Shown here one piece after another: positions 21,948 to 29,956 of a stretch of 34,765 nt of DNA. The DNA is taken from NCBI GenBank assembly GCA_045640165.1, contig JAZUEK010000058.1, positions 1 through 34,765 on the forward strand, written 5' to 3'. Under the pieces are notes generated by a model that had not been told where the DNA came from, did no database searches, and worked only from the letters and a program-made list of their open reading frames with translations. The translations under genes and the position numbers were made by a program. Each line of letters opens with the position of its first letter. Position 1 is the first letter of the stretch. Source of the DNA: RGIG426 sp045640165. GTDB lineage: Bacteria > Bacillota > Clostridia > Oscillospirales > Acutalibacteraceae.

Positions 21948-22460
21948 TCATCGAGTTTTATAAAATTTGTCGAGTTCCCATTTTATCGGGTTTTCGTCGA
22001 TGTATTGGTAGATTTTTTGATATTCCACGTCATTACGTATCACGCGGTCATACGAACGCGGCTGCCAAATGTTTTCGCCGTATTCTTTATCACAAAACCG
22101 CTTGAACGTCGAAACAAATCGCGAGATGATGGAATTCCGTGTAGGGACCGGCGTCCTCGACGGTCCATATTCATCCGTCGTGCACAAAATCCGAATAAGC
22201 AGGTGAATGTGATTCGGCATAACCACGTATTTATCCACGCTCAAATTTTCATACAACTCGTCCATCGCTTGTATCTGTTTTTCTGCGATTTTCCCGTATT
22301 TCGTCAAAATCAGTTGCGGACCGTCGAGGACGCCGGTCCCTACACCTAATTTTGATAACAGACACCGGTTGTTCTTGGTGCAAATGGTGATAAAATACGC
22401 GCCCGGTGCGTTGTAATCAAACCCTTTTAGACGAATTGTCTTTCTCTCTTTCTTCTCCAT
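21948..22460 (-). CDS. REP-associated tyrosine transposase (RAYT/TnpA-REP, Y1-HUH nuclease)
   Basis: A 170-residue single-strand DNA nuclease-like protein of the IS200/RAYT (DUF1568) type. The HUH motif is H84-I-H86 in VVMPNHIHLLI. The catalytic tyrosine is one of Y147, Y151 or Y153 in the EYQKIYQYIDENP helix, and the WQPRSYDRVIRN segment is typical of the family. Such proteins are domesticated transposases that bind GTAG-headed REP palindromes and are thought to spread them. Two loop segments, GVGTGVLDGPQ (39-49) and YGPSRTPVPTR (98-108), are encoded by REP-like elements F and E. The gene starts only 6 nt beyond the addA stop codon, with no promoter of its own visible. An overlapping TTG at 22469 is a less likely start. 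The core motifs look intact. Confidence 0.88.
   Translation of the reverse strand: MEKKERKTIRLKGFDYNAPGAYFITICTKNNRCLLSKLGVGTGVLDGPQLILTKYGKIAEKQIQAMDELYENLSVDKYVVMPNHIHLLIRILCTTDEYGPSRTPVPTRNSIISRFVSTFKRFCDKEYGENIWQPRSYDRVIRNDVEYQKIYQYIDENPIKWELDKFYKTR
22139..22166 (+). repeat. REP-like palindrome E, inside the RAYT coding sequence
   Basis: Plus-strand reading: GT, then GTAG (22141), GGACCG stem, loop GCGTCCTCGA, stem CGGTCC. It is an exact 28-bp inverted copy of element F. Read on the gene strand it encodes residues about 99-108 of the transposase, right after the HUH strand. Confidence 0.82.
22318..22345 (-). repeat. REP-like palindrome F, inside the RAYT coding sequence
   Basis: The exact reverse complement of element E over 28 bp, separated from it by 151 bp. 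In the gene it encodes residues about 39-48. Its stem GGACCG/CGGTCC differs from the intergenic copies but is fully paired, and its loop has the family form. Confidence 0.82.
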
Positions 22461-22465
22461 ATTGT

Positions 22466-25400
22466 TCAAATCTCCACGCTGACTTCGATGAGGTCGTTGT
22501 GGGCGAATGAGTAGATGAGGCAGGAGGCGACCGGTTTGCCGAGCGTTTCGGCAAGAGCTTTGGCGTAGAGCTTGAGTTGCGGCGCATAGTGGTCGCGCAG
22601 TTGCCCCATCGACTTGCCGCGGTCGGTCTTATAGTCGAGGATGACGAGGTTGCCGTTTTCCTCAAACACGCAGTCGGCAATGCCTTGCACGAGCAGAGTT
22701 TCCGCTTCGTCGTCCTCCGGCGAGGTGGCGAGCTTTATGCCGGTCAGCGCTTTATAGTCGCCGACCGACAGCGCATAGGTGAACGGCAGTTCTTTCCACA
22801 GCCGGTCGGCGGCGGCGAGGCGCTTGTGCAGCGGATGGGCGAAAAAGGCGGCAATCTGCGCGACGTCTACGGCGTCGGCTTGTTCGGCAGTCAGTTTGCC
22901 CTCGGCAACGAGGCGTTCTTTTTCCGCTTCGACGTCGTCAGTGGCGTTTTTCCAGTCGGCGTGTTGCATAAACGCGTGGGTGGCGGTGCCTTTTTCGGCG
23001 GCGGTCAGCCCCTCTTTGCGCAAAAAGGCCGGGACGGACGTTGCCGCGTATTCGTGGGTATGGGTGGGATGTGCCACCGCGGAAGCCGCCAGTTTGGAGG
23101 GGACGGCGGTCAGTTCTTTATGGGGATAGGTGTAGGAGAATCGCTCGCGCAGTTGCGCTTTCAGCGTTTCGTCCGACACGGGGAATTCCACCGTTTCTTC
23201 GGCGGCTTCGGCGGCTTCGAGCGCCGCTTTTTTGAAGATGCGAATATCCCAGGAGACGTCGTCCTCACGCACGGTTTTCGGGGCGAGGGTGGCGGCGTCT
23301 CGCAGGCAGTCGGCGTCGGGGTGCGAGAGGAGTGACGCGAAAATCCACGTAGCATAGGAGTCGGCGTTTAATACCGCCGACGCACAGACGGTGTCGTTTT
23401 CGCGCAGACAAATGGCGCCTTTGTCGAGTGCGGCAGGAAGATTTTTGAACGTGCCGGTGAAAAAGAGCTTTTCACGGGCGCGTGTGGCCGCCACGTATAA
23501 CAGCCGCAGTTCCTCGGCGCGTTGGTCGCGGAGAATGGCGCGGCGAACGCCTTGGCGCATCAGCGTATCATGCGTTTCGAGCGTGTCGTCGTTCGTCCAT
23601 TTCATTCCGATGCCGGCTTTGTCGTGGACGATGACTTTTGCGTTGGCGTCTTGGTCGTTGAACTTCGTGCCGACGTTGGCGACGAACACAAAGGGGAATT
23701 CGAGACCTTTGGAACGGTGAATGGTCATCACGCGGACGGCATCTTGGGTGGCGGAGAGCGCGGCGGTTTTCATCTCTTGTCCGCGCTCTTGCAGGCGGTC
23801 GAAAAAGCGCAAAAACGCCGACAGACCGCAAAAACCGTTTTGCTCGAAGTTGCGCGCGTGCTCCAAAAGAAGTTGCAAGTTGCGTTCGCGCGCGGCACCG
23901 TTTTGATGGATGGCGCACAGCGCCGGCAGGTCGGTTTTTTCATAGATATTCCACAACAGCGCGTCAACGGGCACGGTGGCCGCGAGTACGCGCCATTCGT
24001 CGGTCTGCTTTAGAAAAGCGGAACAGCGCTCGCCGAGCGTTGTGGGTTCGGCGGCGACGGTGCGCAGGGCGGTATACAGCGAAGCGTGGGTGCCGCAAAG
24101 GTGCAGTTTAGCGACGTCGTCCGGCGAGAAGCCACACAGCGGCGACATCAGCACCGCCAACAGCGATACGTCTAACAGCGGATTGTCGATAAACCGCAAC
24201 AGTGACAAAATCCACCCGATTTCGGTGGCGTCGAAGAAGTTGCCGTCGCCGTTGCCCGTAACGGCAGGAATGCCGCGCGCAATCAGTTCGTTGGCATAGA
24301 GGTGGTCGCGACCTTTACACGAGCGAAGAAGAATACAAAAGTCGCGATAGGCGACCGGACGGGTCGTGCCTCCTTTTTCGGTGACGGAGGCGGTGTGCAT
24401 CAGCTTTTTGATTTCTTTGGCGATGACGTCAGCCTCGAGCGCGTATTTTCCGACGTCCTGTGTGGTTTCGTCGGTGTCGTTCGGGTCGTTGGCGAGATCC
24501 ACGAGCAACAGCGCCGGGTCAAAGAGGTGGGTGTCGTCGGCGGCGTAGTCGGGGCAGGCGTAGACCAGTTGTTCACCGTCGGCGTAGGCGATGCCGCCGG
24601 ATTCTTTTTGCATTAAACGAGAAAACAGCGTATTCACCGCATCGGTGACGGTTTTTCGACTGCGGAAGTTGTGGCCTAAAAGGAGATACGAGGGCGCGGT
24701 GGCTCCGTTTTCATACGGCGCATAGCTTTCGCGGCGTTTTATGAAGGCTTCGGGCGAGGTGCGACGGAAACCGTAGATGCTCTGCTTGGCATCGCCCACG
24801 AAAAAGAGGTTTTGCTCGTTTTGGGAGAGCAGACGATACAGCGCGTCTTGCAGTTCGTTGGTGTCTTGATATTCGTCGACGTAAATTTCGCGGTAGGAAG
24901 CGGAAAGTTCTTTGGCGAGTTCGCTTTGGACGAGCCGACCGGCTTCGTCTCGAAGAAACGTGCCGTTGTCGTCACGTGCGGCGAGCAGTTCCAGCGCTTT
25001 GTGCTCTAAATCGTTATAGTCGAGTACGCCGGCCTCCTGCTTTTTGGCGGCGTAGCAGGTTTCAAAGTCTTCCACAATGGCGAGCAGAGCGCCAATCATG
25101 GGCGCAACGCAACGCCGCTCTTCTTCCAACGTGCGTTCGGAATAGGCGGTGAGTTCGTTGCCGTCTTTATAGAGCTCCGTCGCGCGCGCATACAGCGCGT
25201 GAGCGACGTTGCTGTTTTCGGCAGGAAAGTTTTTGGGAACGCCGCCGACGTTGCGGTTGTCGAAATTCGGGTGTTCAACGTGACGCAACGCGTCGATTTT
25301 TTCGTCGAGTGAGGAATCGGGTGCGAAAATGACGTCACCTGCCGCCTCAATCGAGCGCAACGCGAGTTTATAAAACGGAGGATTTTCCTCATTTTGCGCT

Positions 25401-26122
25401 ACTTCGGGGTAGGCGAGCGCGTCCAATTGAAGCAAGAGGTCGCGCTGCTGTTCCACGAGGTCGCGCATATAGGTGAGAAGCGTTTGGCCAAAAGCGGTTT
25501 GCTCGAACGGAGTTGCCGGATTCAGCGCGTCGTTTTGCGCTTGCACAAAAGCGTGACGGTCGGGCAACACCTGCATAAACCCGTGGAGTTTTAACACGAC
25601 GTTTTGTAACGGCGCGTCGTCTTTTTTGTTGAGCGCATCGGAGAGCGCGCGAAACGCGGCGCTTTTTTCCTCGTATGCGTGCGCCATTGCTTCGTCTAAC
25701 GCGTCGTATTTCATCAGCGCCGTTTGGGATTCTTCCGCAACTTTGAAATCCACGCGTACGGAGTCGTCGCGCAGGTCGGCGACGTGGTCACGGACGAGTT
25801 TTTGGCAAAAGCCGTCTACGGTGGTGATGTCGGCGGTGGGGAGGAGCATTTGCTGGTGGATGAGGTGACGGGGATCTTCCGCACCGGTCTTGACGGCTTC
25901 GGACAGTCCTTTGCTCAGGCGCTGTTTCATCTCGGCCGCCGCGGCGCGCGTAAACGTGACGACCAACAACTCGTTGACGTCAACGGGATCGACGGGGTCG
26001 ATGATGCGTTTGACAATGCGCTCGATGAGCACCGCGGTTTTGCCCGAGCCGGCCGCCGCAGAGACGAGCAACGTTCCGCCGCGCGCGTCGATGGCTTGTT
26101 GTTGTTCGGTTGTCCAGCCCAT
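22466..26122 (-). CDS. addA: ATP-dependent helicase/nuclease subunit A
   Basis: A 1218-residue AddA, the 3'-5' UvrD-type helicase and nuclease of the AddAB double-strand-break repair enzyme. It processes DNA ends up to Chi-like sites for RecA loading. Walker A is AAAGSGKT (22-29). The DEYQDTN Walker B, the GDAKQSIYGFR motif and the DAVRVMTIHRSKGLEFPFVFV motif mark the superfamily 1 core. The C-terminal RecB-type nuclease shows IAD (D1150), DYKTD (1163-1167) and the QLKLY glutamine (1182). The frame runs open to 26542 but the ATG at 26122 has AAGGAG and lies just behind a promoter. The partner addB, usually directly upstream, is absent; thrS is there instead. Confidence 0.95.
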   Translation of the reverse strand: MGWTTEQQQAIDARGGTLLVSAAAGSGKTAVLIERIVKRIIDPVDPVDVNELLVVTFTRAAAAEMKQRLSKGLSEAVKTGAEDPRHLIHQQMLLPTADITTVDGFCQKLVRDHVADLRDDSVRVDFKVAEESQTALMKYDALDEAMAHAYEEKSAAFRALSDALNKKDDAPLQNVVLKLHGFMQVLPDRHAFVQAQNDALNPATPFEQTAFGQTLLTYMRDLVEQQRDLLLQLDALAYPEVAQNEENPPFYKLALRSIEAAGDVIFAPDSSLDEKIDALRHVEHPNFDNRNVGGVPKNFPAENSNVAHALYARATELYKDGNELTAYSERTLEEERRCVAPMIGALLAIVEDFETCYAAKKQEAGVLDYNDLEHKALELLAARDDNGTFLRDEAGRLVQSELAKELSASYREIYVDEYQDTNELQDALYRLLSQNEQNLFFVGDAKQSIYGFRRTSPEAFIKRRESYAPYENGATAPSYLLLGHNFRSRKTVTDAVNTLFSRLMQKESGGIAYADGEQLVYACPDYAADDTHLFDPALLLVDLANDPNDTDETTQDVGKYALEADVIAKEIKKLMHTASVTEKGGTTRPVAYRDFCILLRSCKGRDHLYANELIARGIPAVTGNGDGNFFDATEIGWILSLLRFIDNPLLDVSLLAVLMSPLCGFSPDDVAKLHLCGTHASLYTALRTVAAEPTTLGERCSAFLKQTDEWRVLAATVPVDALLWNIYEKTDLPALCAIHQNGAARERNLQLLLEHARNFEQNGFCGLSAFLRFFDRLQERGQEMKTAALSATQDAVRVMTIHRSKGLEFPFVFVANVGTKFNDQDANAKVIVHDKAGIGMKWTNDDTLETHDTLMRQGVRRAILRDQRAEELRLLYVAATRAREKLFFTGTFKNLPAALDKGAICLRENDTVCASAVLNADSYATWIFASLLSHPDADCLRDAATLAPKTVREDDVSWDIRIFKKAALEAAEAAEETVEFPVSDETLKAQLRERFSYTYPHKELTAVPSKLAASAVAHPTHTHEYAATSVPAFLRKEGLTAAEKGTATHAFMQHADWKNATDDVEAEKERLVAEGKLTAEQADAVDVAQIAAFFAHPLHKRLAAADRLWKELPFTYALSVGDYKALTGIKLATSPEDDEAETLLVQGIADCVFEENGNLVILDYKTDRGKSMGQLRDHYAPQLKLYAKALAETLGKPVASCLIYSFAHNDLIEVSVEI

Positions 26123-26150
26123 AGTCGTCTCTCCTTTCGCCTTTTTCTTG

Positions 26151-26179
26151 AGTATACCACACATTGCGCCGGGTTTCAA
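26151..26179 (-). promoter_or_regulatory. Sigma-A promoter of addA
   Basis: Minus-strand TTGAAA (26174-26179), 17-bp spacer, TATACT (26151-26156). It lies directly downstream of the thrS terminator and would give a leader of about 25 nt. It is probably also the only promoter serving the RAYT gene. Confidence 0.75.
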
Positions 26180-26217
26180 CAAAAAAAGAGGGCAACCGAT
26201 TGGGTTGTCCTCTTTTT
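26180..26217 (-). terminator. Terminator after thrS
   Basis: A 15-bp stem with one G-T pair (26183-26197 with 26203-26217; core GAGGGCAACC and GGTTGTCCTC) has a 5-nt loop. On the minus strand it is followed by a T7 run. It separates thrS from addA. Confidence 0.85.
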
Positions 26218-26229
26218 GGTACGTGAGAT

Positions 26230-28173
26230 TTATTTGCGTTCTTTGTTTTCGACTTCGGCGCTCAGTTTTTCCATCAGCGCGTCGAGCGTCATAGCACCGA
26301 GATCGCCGTCTGCACGATGGCGCGGAGAGACGGTGCCGTTTTCCATATCGCGGTCGCCGACGACCACCATATACGGCACTTTTTCCAGTTGCGCATCGCG
26401 GATTTTTTTGCCGATTTTCTCGCTGCGATAGTCCACCTCTACGCGGAAACCCTGCGCCTCCATTTTCTTGGCGGCATCGGCGCAATAGTCGGCGGCGCGG
26501 TCGGTGACGGGCAGGAAACGCACCTGCTCGGGCGCCATCCACGTGGGCAACGCACCGGCGTATTCTTCAATCAAGTACGCGAGCGTGCGCTCGTAGCAGC
26601 CGAGGGACGTACGGTGAATGATATACGGAAGCACTTTTTCGCCGTTTTCGTCGATATAGTACATCCCGAAGCGCTGGGCTAAGAGCATATCGATTTGAAT
26701 GGTGACGAGCGTATCCTCTTTGCCGTACACGTTTTTGTACTGGATATCCAGTTTCGGGCCGTAGAACGCGGCTTCGTCAATGCCGATTTCGTATTTGACG
26801 CCGAGGTTGTCGAGGATTTGACCCATCACGCGCTGTGCCTCTTCCCATTGTTCGGCAGTGCCCTCGTATTTGTTGTTGGGGTTCGCCGGATCCCATTGCG
26901 AGAAACGGAAGGTGCATTTATCGAGCATACCCACGGTGCCGAGGAAGTATTTGGCGAGTTCCAAACAGCCTTTGAACTCCTCTTCCAGTTGGTCGGCACG
27001 CAGCACCAAGTGACCTTCGGAAATGGTGAACTGGCGGACGCGGATAAGACCGTGCATCTCGCCGGAATCCTCTTTGCGGAAGAGGGTGGACGTCTCGCCG
27101 AGACGCATCGGCAGGTCGCGGTAAGAACGCTGACGGTTCAAGAACACTTGATACTGGAACGGGCTGGTCATCGGGCGCATCGCAAAGCATTCTTTTTCCT
27201 CGTCGTAGGGGTCGCCGATGATGAACATACCGTCCAGATAGTGATCCCAGTGACCGGAAATCTTAAAGAATTCGCGTTTTGCCATCAACGGCGTTTTGGT
27301 CAGCAGATAGCCGTTCTTCTGCTCGACGTCCTCCACCCAGCGCTGCAACAGTTGCACCACGCGTGCGCCTTTCGGAAGCAACACCGGCAGGCCTTGGCCG
27401 AGCGTGTCCACCGTGGTGAAATATTCCAGTTCGCGGCCGAGTTTGTTGTGGTCGCGTTTTTTGGCTTCTTCAAGTTGCTCGAGATACTCGGTCAAATCGG
27501 CACTCTTCGGGAACGCCGTGCCGTAGATGCGCTGAAGCATCTTGTTTTTCTCGTCGCCGCGCCAGTAGGCACCGGTGCAGGAGGTGAGTTTATACGCTTT
27601 GACACCGCCGGTTTTCATAAGGTGTGGGCCGGCGCAAAGGTCGGTGAAATCGCCCTGACGATAGAAGCTAATCGCTTCGCCGGAGGCGGCGTGTTCTTCC
27701 ATCAGTTCGAGTTTGTACGGCTGGTCCGCCATCAGTTTGCGCGCTTCCTCAATCGGAAGTTCGAATTTTTCAATCGGCAGGTCTTCTTTGATGATTTTTT
27801 TCATCTCCGCCTCGATTTTTTCGAGGGCTTCGGGGGTGAAACTCGTTTCGGTATCAAAGTCGTAGTAAAAACCGTTGTCGATGGACGGGCCGATGGCGAA
27901 TTTGGTGTTCGGGTAAAGGTGTTGCACCGCTTGCGCCAAAATGTGGCTTGCGGTGTGGCGATAGGCGCGTTTGCCGTCCTCATCGTCGAACGTGAGGATT
28001 TCGAGCGTGCAGTCCTCGGTGAGCGGCGTGCGCAGGTCAACGACGTTGCCGTTGACTTTCGCGGCGCAGGCGGCGCGGAACAGACCCATCGAGATGTCGC
28101 GGCAGACGGCTTCAACAGCCACGCCGTTTTCGACTTGCATCGTGTCGCCGGATTTAAGCGTAATGGTCAGCAT
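26230..28173 (-). CDS. thrS: Threonyl-tRNA synthetase
   Basis: A 647-residue class II synthetase that charges tRNA-Thr. Domain order: TGS (1-60), the second N-terminal editing domain (about 65-235, with HTASHILAQAVQHL and the zinc-site-like DLCAGPHL), the catalytic core (about 240-535, with motif 2 FRKEDSGEMHGLIRVRQF and motif 3 GCYERTLAYLIEE), and a C-terminal anticodon-binding domain. The start at 28173 is set by AAGGAG and by homology; the frame stays open into the T-box leader. Expression should be controlled by that leader in response to uncharged tRNA-Thr. Confidence 0.96.
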   Translation of the reverse strand: MLTITLKSGDTMQVENGVAVEAVCRDISMGLFRAACAAKVNGNVVDLRTPLTEDCTLEILTFDDEDGKRAYRHTASHILAQAVQHLYPNTKFAIGPSIDNGFYYDFDTETSFTPEALEKIEAEMKKIIKEDLPIEKFELPIEEARKLMADQPYKLELMEEHAASGEAISFYRQGDFTDLCAGPHLMKTGGVKAYKLTSCTGAYWRGDEKNKMLQRIYGTAFPKSADLTEYLEQLEEAKKRDHNKLGRELEYFTTVDTLGQGLPVLLPKGARVVQLLQRWVEDVEQKNGYLLTKTPLMAKREFFKISGHWDHYLDGMFIIGDPYDEEKECFAMRPMTSPFQYQVFLNRQRSYRDLPMRLGETSTLFRKEDSGEMHGLIRVRQFTISEGHLVLRADQLEEEFKGCLELAKYFLGTVGMLDKCTFRFSQWDPANPNNKYEGTAEQWEEAQRVMGQILDNLGVKYEIGIDEAAFYGPKLDIQYKNVYGKEDTLVTIQIDMLLAQRFGMYYIDENGEKVLPYIIHRTSLGCYERTLAYLIEEYAGALPTWMAPEQVRFLPVTDRAADYCADAAKKMEAQGFRVEVDYRSEKIGKKIRDAQLEKVPYMVVVGDRDMENGTVSPRHRADGDLGAMTLDALMEKLSAEVENKERK

Positions 28174-28212
28174 ATCAATCAGACTCCTTTTCGGATTATT
28201 TTGACAATTTAG

Positions 28213-28248
28213 AAAATAAAAAAACCGCTGTCCCAAAAAGGGACGCGG
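28213..28248 (-). terminator. T-box-controlled terminator of thrS
   Basis: CCGC-TGTCCC (28225-28234) pairs with GGGA-CGCGG (28240-28248), and the minus-strand transcript continues into a T7 run. It competes with the antiterminator formed by the T-box sequence next to it. Confidence 0.85.
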
Positions 28249-28451
28249 CAATGCACGTGGTTCCACCCTTGTTCGGCGGAAAATCCGCCCTCAAGCAACC
28301 GGTAACGAGGTCAACCGTCGCGCCTTACTGTGAGTTCGGGCGCGCGCTCCGAGACGGTGGCGACAAGCCGATTTTTCACACCGCTTTCAGCCGGTGGCGG
28401 TGCTCTCTTTCGAAAAATGCTTGGCAGGTCGCGTTCTCATCAACGCTTTAC
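28213..28451 (-). promoter_or_regulatory. T-box leader of thrS
   Basis: The transcript between the promoter and thrS carries the T-box core AGGGTGGAACCACG (minus-strand reading of 28254-28269), followed by an intrinsic terminator, the standard antitermination layout. In the upstream stem I region a Thr codon ACC (28356-28358) follows a helix formed by GCGAC and GTCGC plus CAAGC and GCTTG, which places it at the specifier-loop position. Uncharged tRNA-Thr would pair its acceptor end with the T-box and allow read-through into thrS. The T-box itself is certain; the exact specifier is inferred by hand-folding. Confidence 0.9.
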
Positions 28452-28457
28452 AGGGTT

Positions 28458-28486
28458 AGTGTAGCACCGTTTTTCTCACTTGTCAA
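28458..28486 (-). promoter_or_regulatory. Sigma-A promoter of thrS
   Basis: Minus-strand TTGACA (28481-28486), 17-bp spacer, TACACT (28458-28463). Transcription would start near 28451 and give a leader of about 278 nt, the right size for a T-box riboswitch. Confidence 0.85.
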
Positions 28487-28579
28487 GCCTTTTTCTTTGG
28501 GGATTTTTTCAAAAACCCGTTTCGGGACAAACAAAGCGGACACGCCACACGCATAGGATGGGGTGTTGAGGTGAGAAAG

Positions 28580-29287
28580 ATGTTGTTGACGTTATTACAG
28601 GCTTTGTCCAACGTGCTGTTTATGGCACTCCACGTGACCCACAGCGGTTCGTTCCCGAAACCGCTTTCTGCCGAAGAGGAACGGCAGGCACTGACGGCGT
28701 TTCGGGAAGACGGCGATATGGAAGCGCGCAATCGGCTTATTGAGCACAATTTGCGGCTTGTGGCGCATATTGTGAAAAAATATTACGGCTCGGCAACCGA
28801 GCAAGAGGAACTCATTTCCATCGGCACCATCGGGCTTATTAAGGCGGTGGGGACGTTCGATTATGAAAAAGGCACGCGGCTTGCCACCTATGCGTCGCGG
28901 TGTATCGAAAACGAGATTTTAATGCATTTTCGCGCGGTGCGTAAAACGGGGCAGGACGTGTCGATGAACGAGCCGATTGAGACCGATCGCGAGGGCAATC
29001 CGCTGACGCTCCAAGACGTGCTTGCGGATGGCCGCTGTTTATATGAGGAATTAGAACAGAAAATCAACGGGGAAAAACTGGCACGCTATATCTGTGAGGA
29101 GTTGGATGAACGGGAAAAAGAGGTGATTTGTCGCCGCTATGGCGTCGGGTGCGAGCCGATGACCCAGCGCGAAGTCGCGGCGTTTTTAGACATCTCGCGC
29201 TCGTACGTGTCGCGCATTGAGAAAAAAGCGCTTTCCAAATTGCGCCGTCGGTTTGAAATCGGCGATAAAAAGGGGTTGCAAAAGTAA
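28580..29287 (+). CDS. sigK: RNA polymerase sigma-K factor (pro-sigma-K), intact
   Basis: A 235-residue sigma-70 family protein that matches SigK. It has a hydrophobic pro-sequence (LLTLLQALSNVLFMALHVTHSGSFPKPLS), region 2 (ARNRLIEHNLRLVAHIVKKYYG through RLATYASRCIENEILMHFR) and region 4 (REKEVICRRYGV through SRSYVSRIEKKALSKLRRR). Sigma-K drives late mother-cell gene expression in sporulation after cleavage of the pro-sequence. The frame is uninterrupted, with no skin-type element. I choose the ATG at 28580 because GAGGTG lies 6 nt upstream; a GTG at 28571 is the alternative. No sigma-A promoter is visible. A CATAGGAT at 28552-28559 resembles a sigma-E/K -10 box but lacks a matching -35. Confidence 0.93.
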   Translation: MLLTLLQALSNVLFMALHVTHSGSFPKPLSAEEERQALTAFREDGDMEARNRLIEHNLRLVAHIVKKYYGSATEQEELISIGTIGLIKAVGTFDYEKGTRLATYASRCIENEILMHFRAVRKTGQDVSMNEPIETDREGNPLTLQDVLADGRCLYEELEQKINGEKLARYICEELDEREKEVICRRYGVGCEPMTQREVAAFLDISRSYVSRIEKKALSKLRRRFEIGDKKGLQK

Positions 29288-29304
29288 GGAAAGTATTTTA
29301 TAAT
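29276..29304 (+). promoter_or_regulatory. Sigma-A promoter of the cytidylate-kinase-like gene
   Basis: TTGCAA (29276-29281) and TATAAT (29299-29304) with a 17-bp spacer. The -35 box lies inside the last codons of sigK, so this gene can be expressed in growing cells independently of sporulation. Confidence 0.72.
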
Positions 29305-29330
29305 AAAGACAGAAAAAGGAGGCGGTCGTT

Positions 29331-29945
29331 ATGGCAAAAAAGACGATTGTGACGATTGGTCGGCAATTCGGAAGCGGCGGTAAGGAAATCGGCGTGGCGG
29401 TTGCCAAAAAACTCGGGATGAAATTTTATGATAAGGAACTGCTGAAACGCGCCGCACAAGACAGCGGCCTGTGCGAGACGCTGTTTGAGTCGTTGGATGA
29501 GCGACCGAAGAGCCTTTTGTATTCTCTCGTGATGGACCCGTATGCGGTGAGCGCGATGACCTCCGCGCCGTATAACACGGTGGAGCAGGACGTGTATACC
29601 GCTGTGTTCGAGACGGTGCGCCGCGTGGCGGATGAGGGCTCTTGCGTGATTGTCGGCCGGTGCGCCGATTATGCGCTTCGCGAGCGCGACGACGTGCTGC
29701 GCGTGTTCATTTATGCGCCGGACAACGCGCGCATCGCCCGGGTGGCACGCCGCCACGGAATGACCGAGCAGAAAGCGCGCGATTTTATTCGCAAAATCGA
29801 CAAACAGCGCGCATCGTATTATAATTACTATTCCGATGGAAGATGGGGCGAGCGCTCGGCCTACGATTTGCTGATTGACGCCACCGTGCTCGGCGTAGAC
29901 GGTACGGCGCAACTCATTTGCGATATGTTGGAGAAAACCGAATAA
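29331..29945 (+). CDS. Cytidylate kinase-like family protein
   Basis: A 204-residue P-loop protein of the cytidylate-kinase-like family (PF13189 type). The N-terminal nucleotide-binding region is ITIGRQFGSGGKEIGVAVAKKLG, more relaxed than a classic Walker A. It is followed by FYDKELL, VIVGRCADYAL and a lid-like RRHGMTEQKARDFIRKIDKQRASYYNYY. A phosphotransfer role is likely, but the substrate is not established for this subfamily and it differs from true Cmk. AAGGAGG precedes the ATG. It follows sigK but has its own promoter, so a sporulation role is not implied. Confidence 0.88.
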   Translation: MAKKTIVTIGRQFGSGGKEIGVAVAKKLGMKFYDKELLKRAAQDSGLCETLFESLDERPKSLLYSLVMDPYAVSAMTSAPYNTVEQDVYTAVFETVRRVADEGSCVIVGRCADYALRERDDVLRVFIYAPDNARIARVARRHGMTEQKARDFIRKIDKQRASYYNYYSDGRWGERSAYDLLIDATVLGVDGTAQLICDMLEKTE

Positions 29946-29956
29946 GTTTACCATGA

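Noticed and set aside
22458..22469. TTG at 22469 as start of the RAYT gene
   Set aside because: The GGAG box is too close to the TTG, whereas its distance to the ATG at 22460 is acceptable.
26695..28212. 505-codon open frame on the plus strand opposite thrS
   Set aside because: It is the shadow of thrS with low-complexity His/Val/Phe-rich composition and no ribosome binding site.
28497..28570. Sigma-E/K-type promoter before sigK (CATAGGAT at 28552)
   Set aside because: The -10-like box has no acceptable -35 at the right distance, so it was mentioned only in the gene entry.
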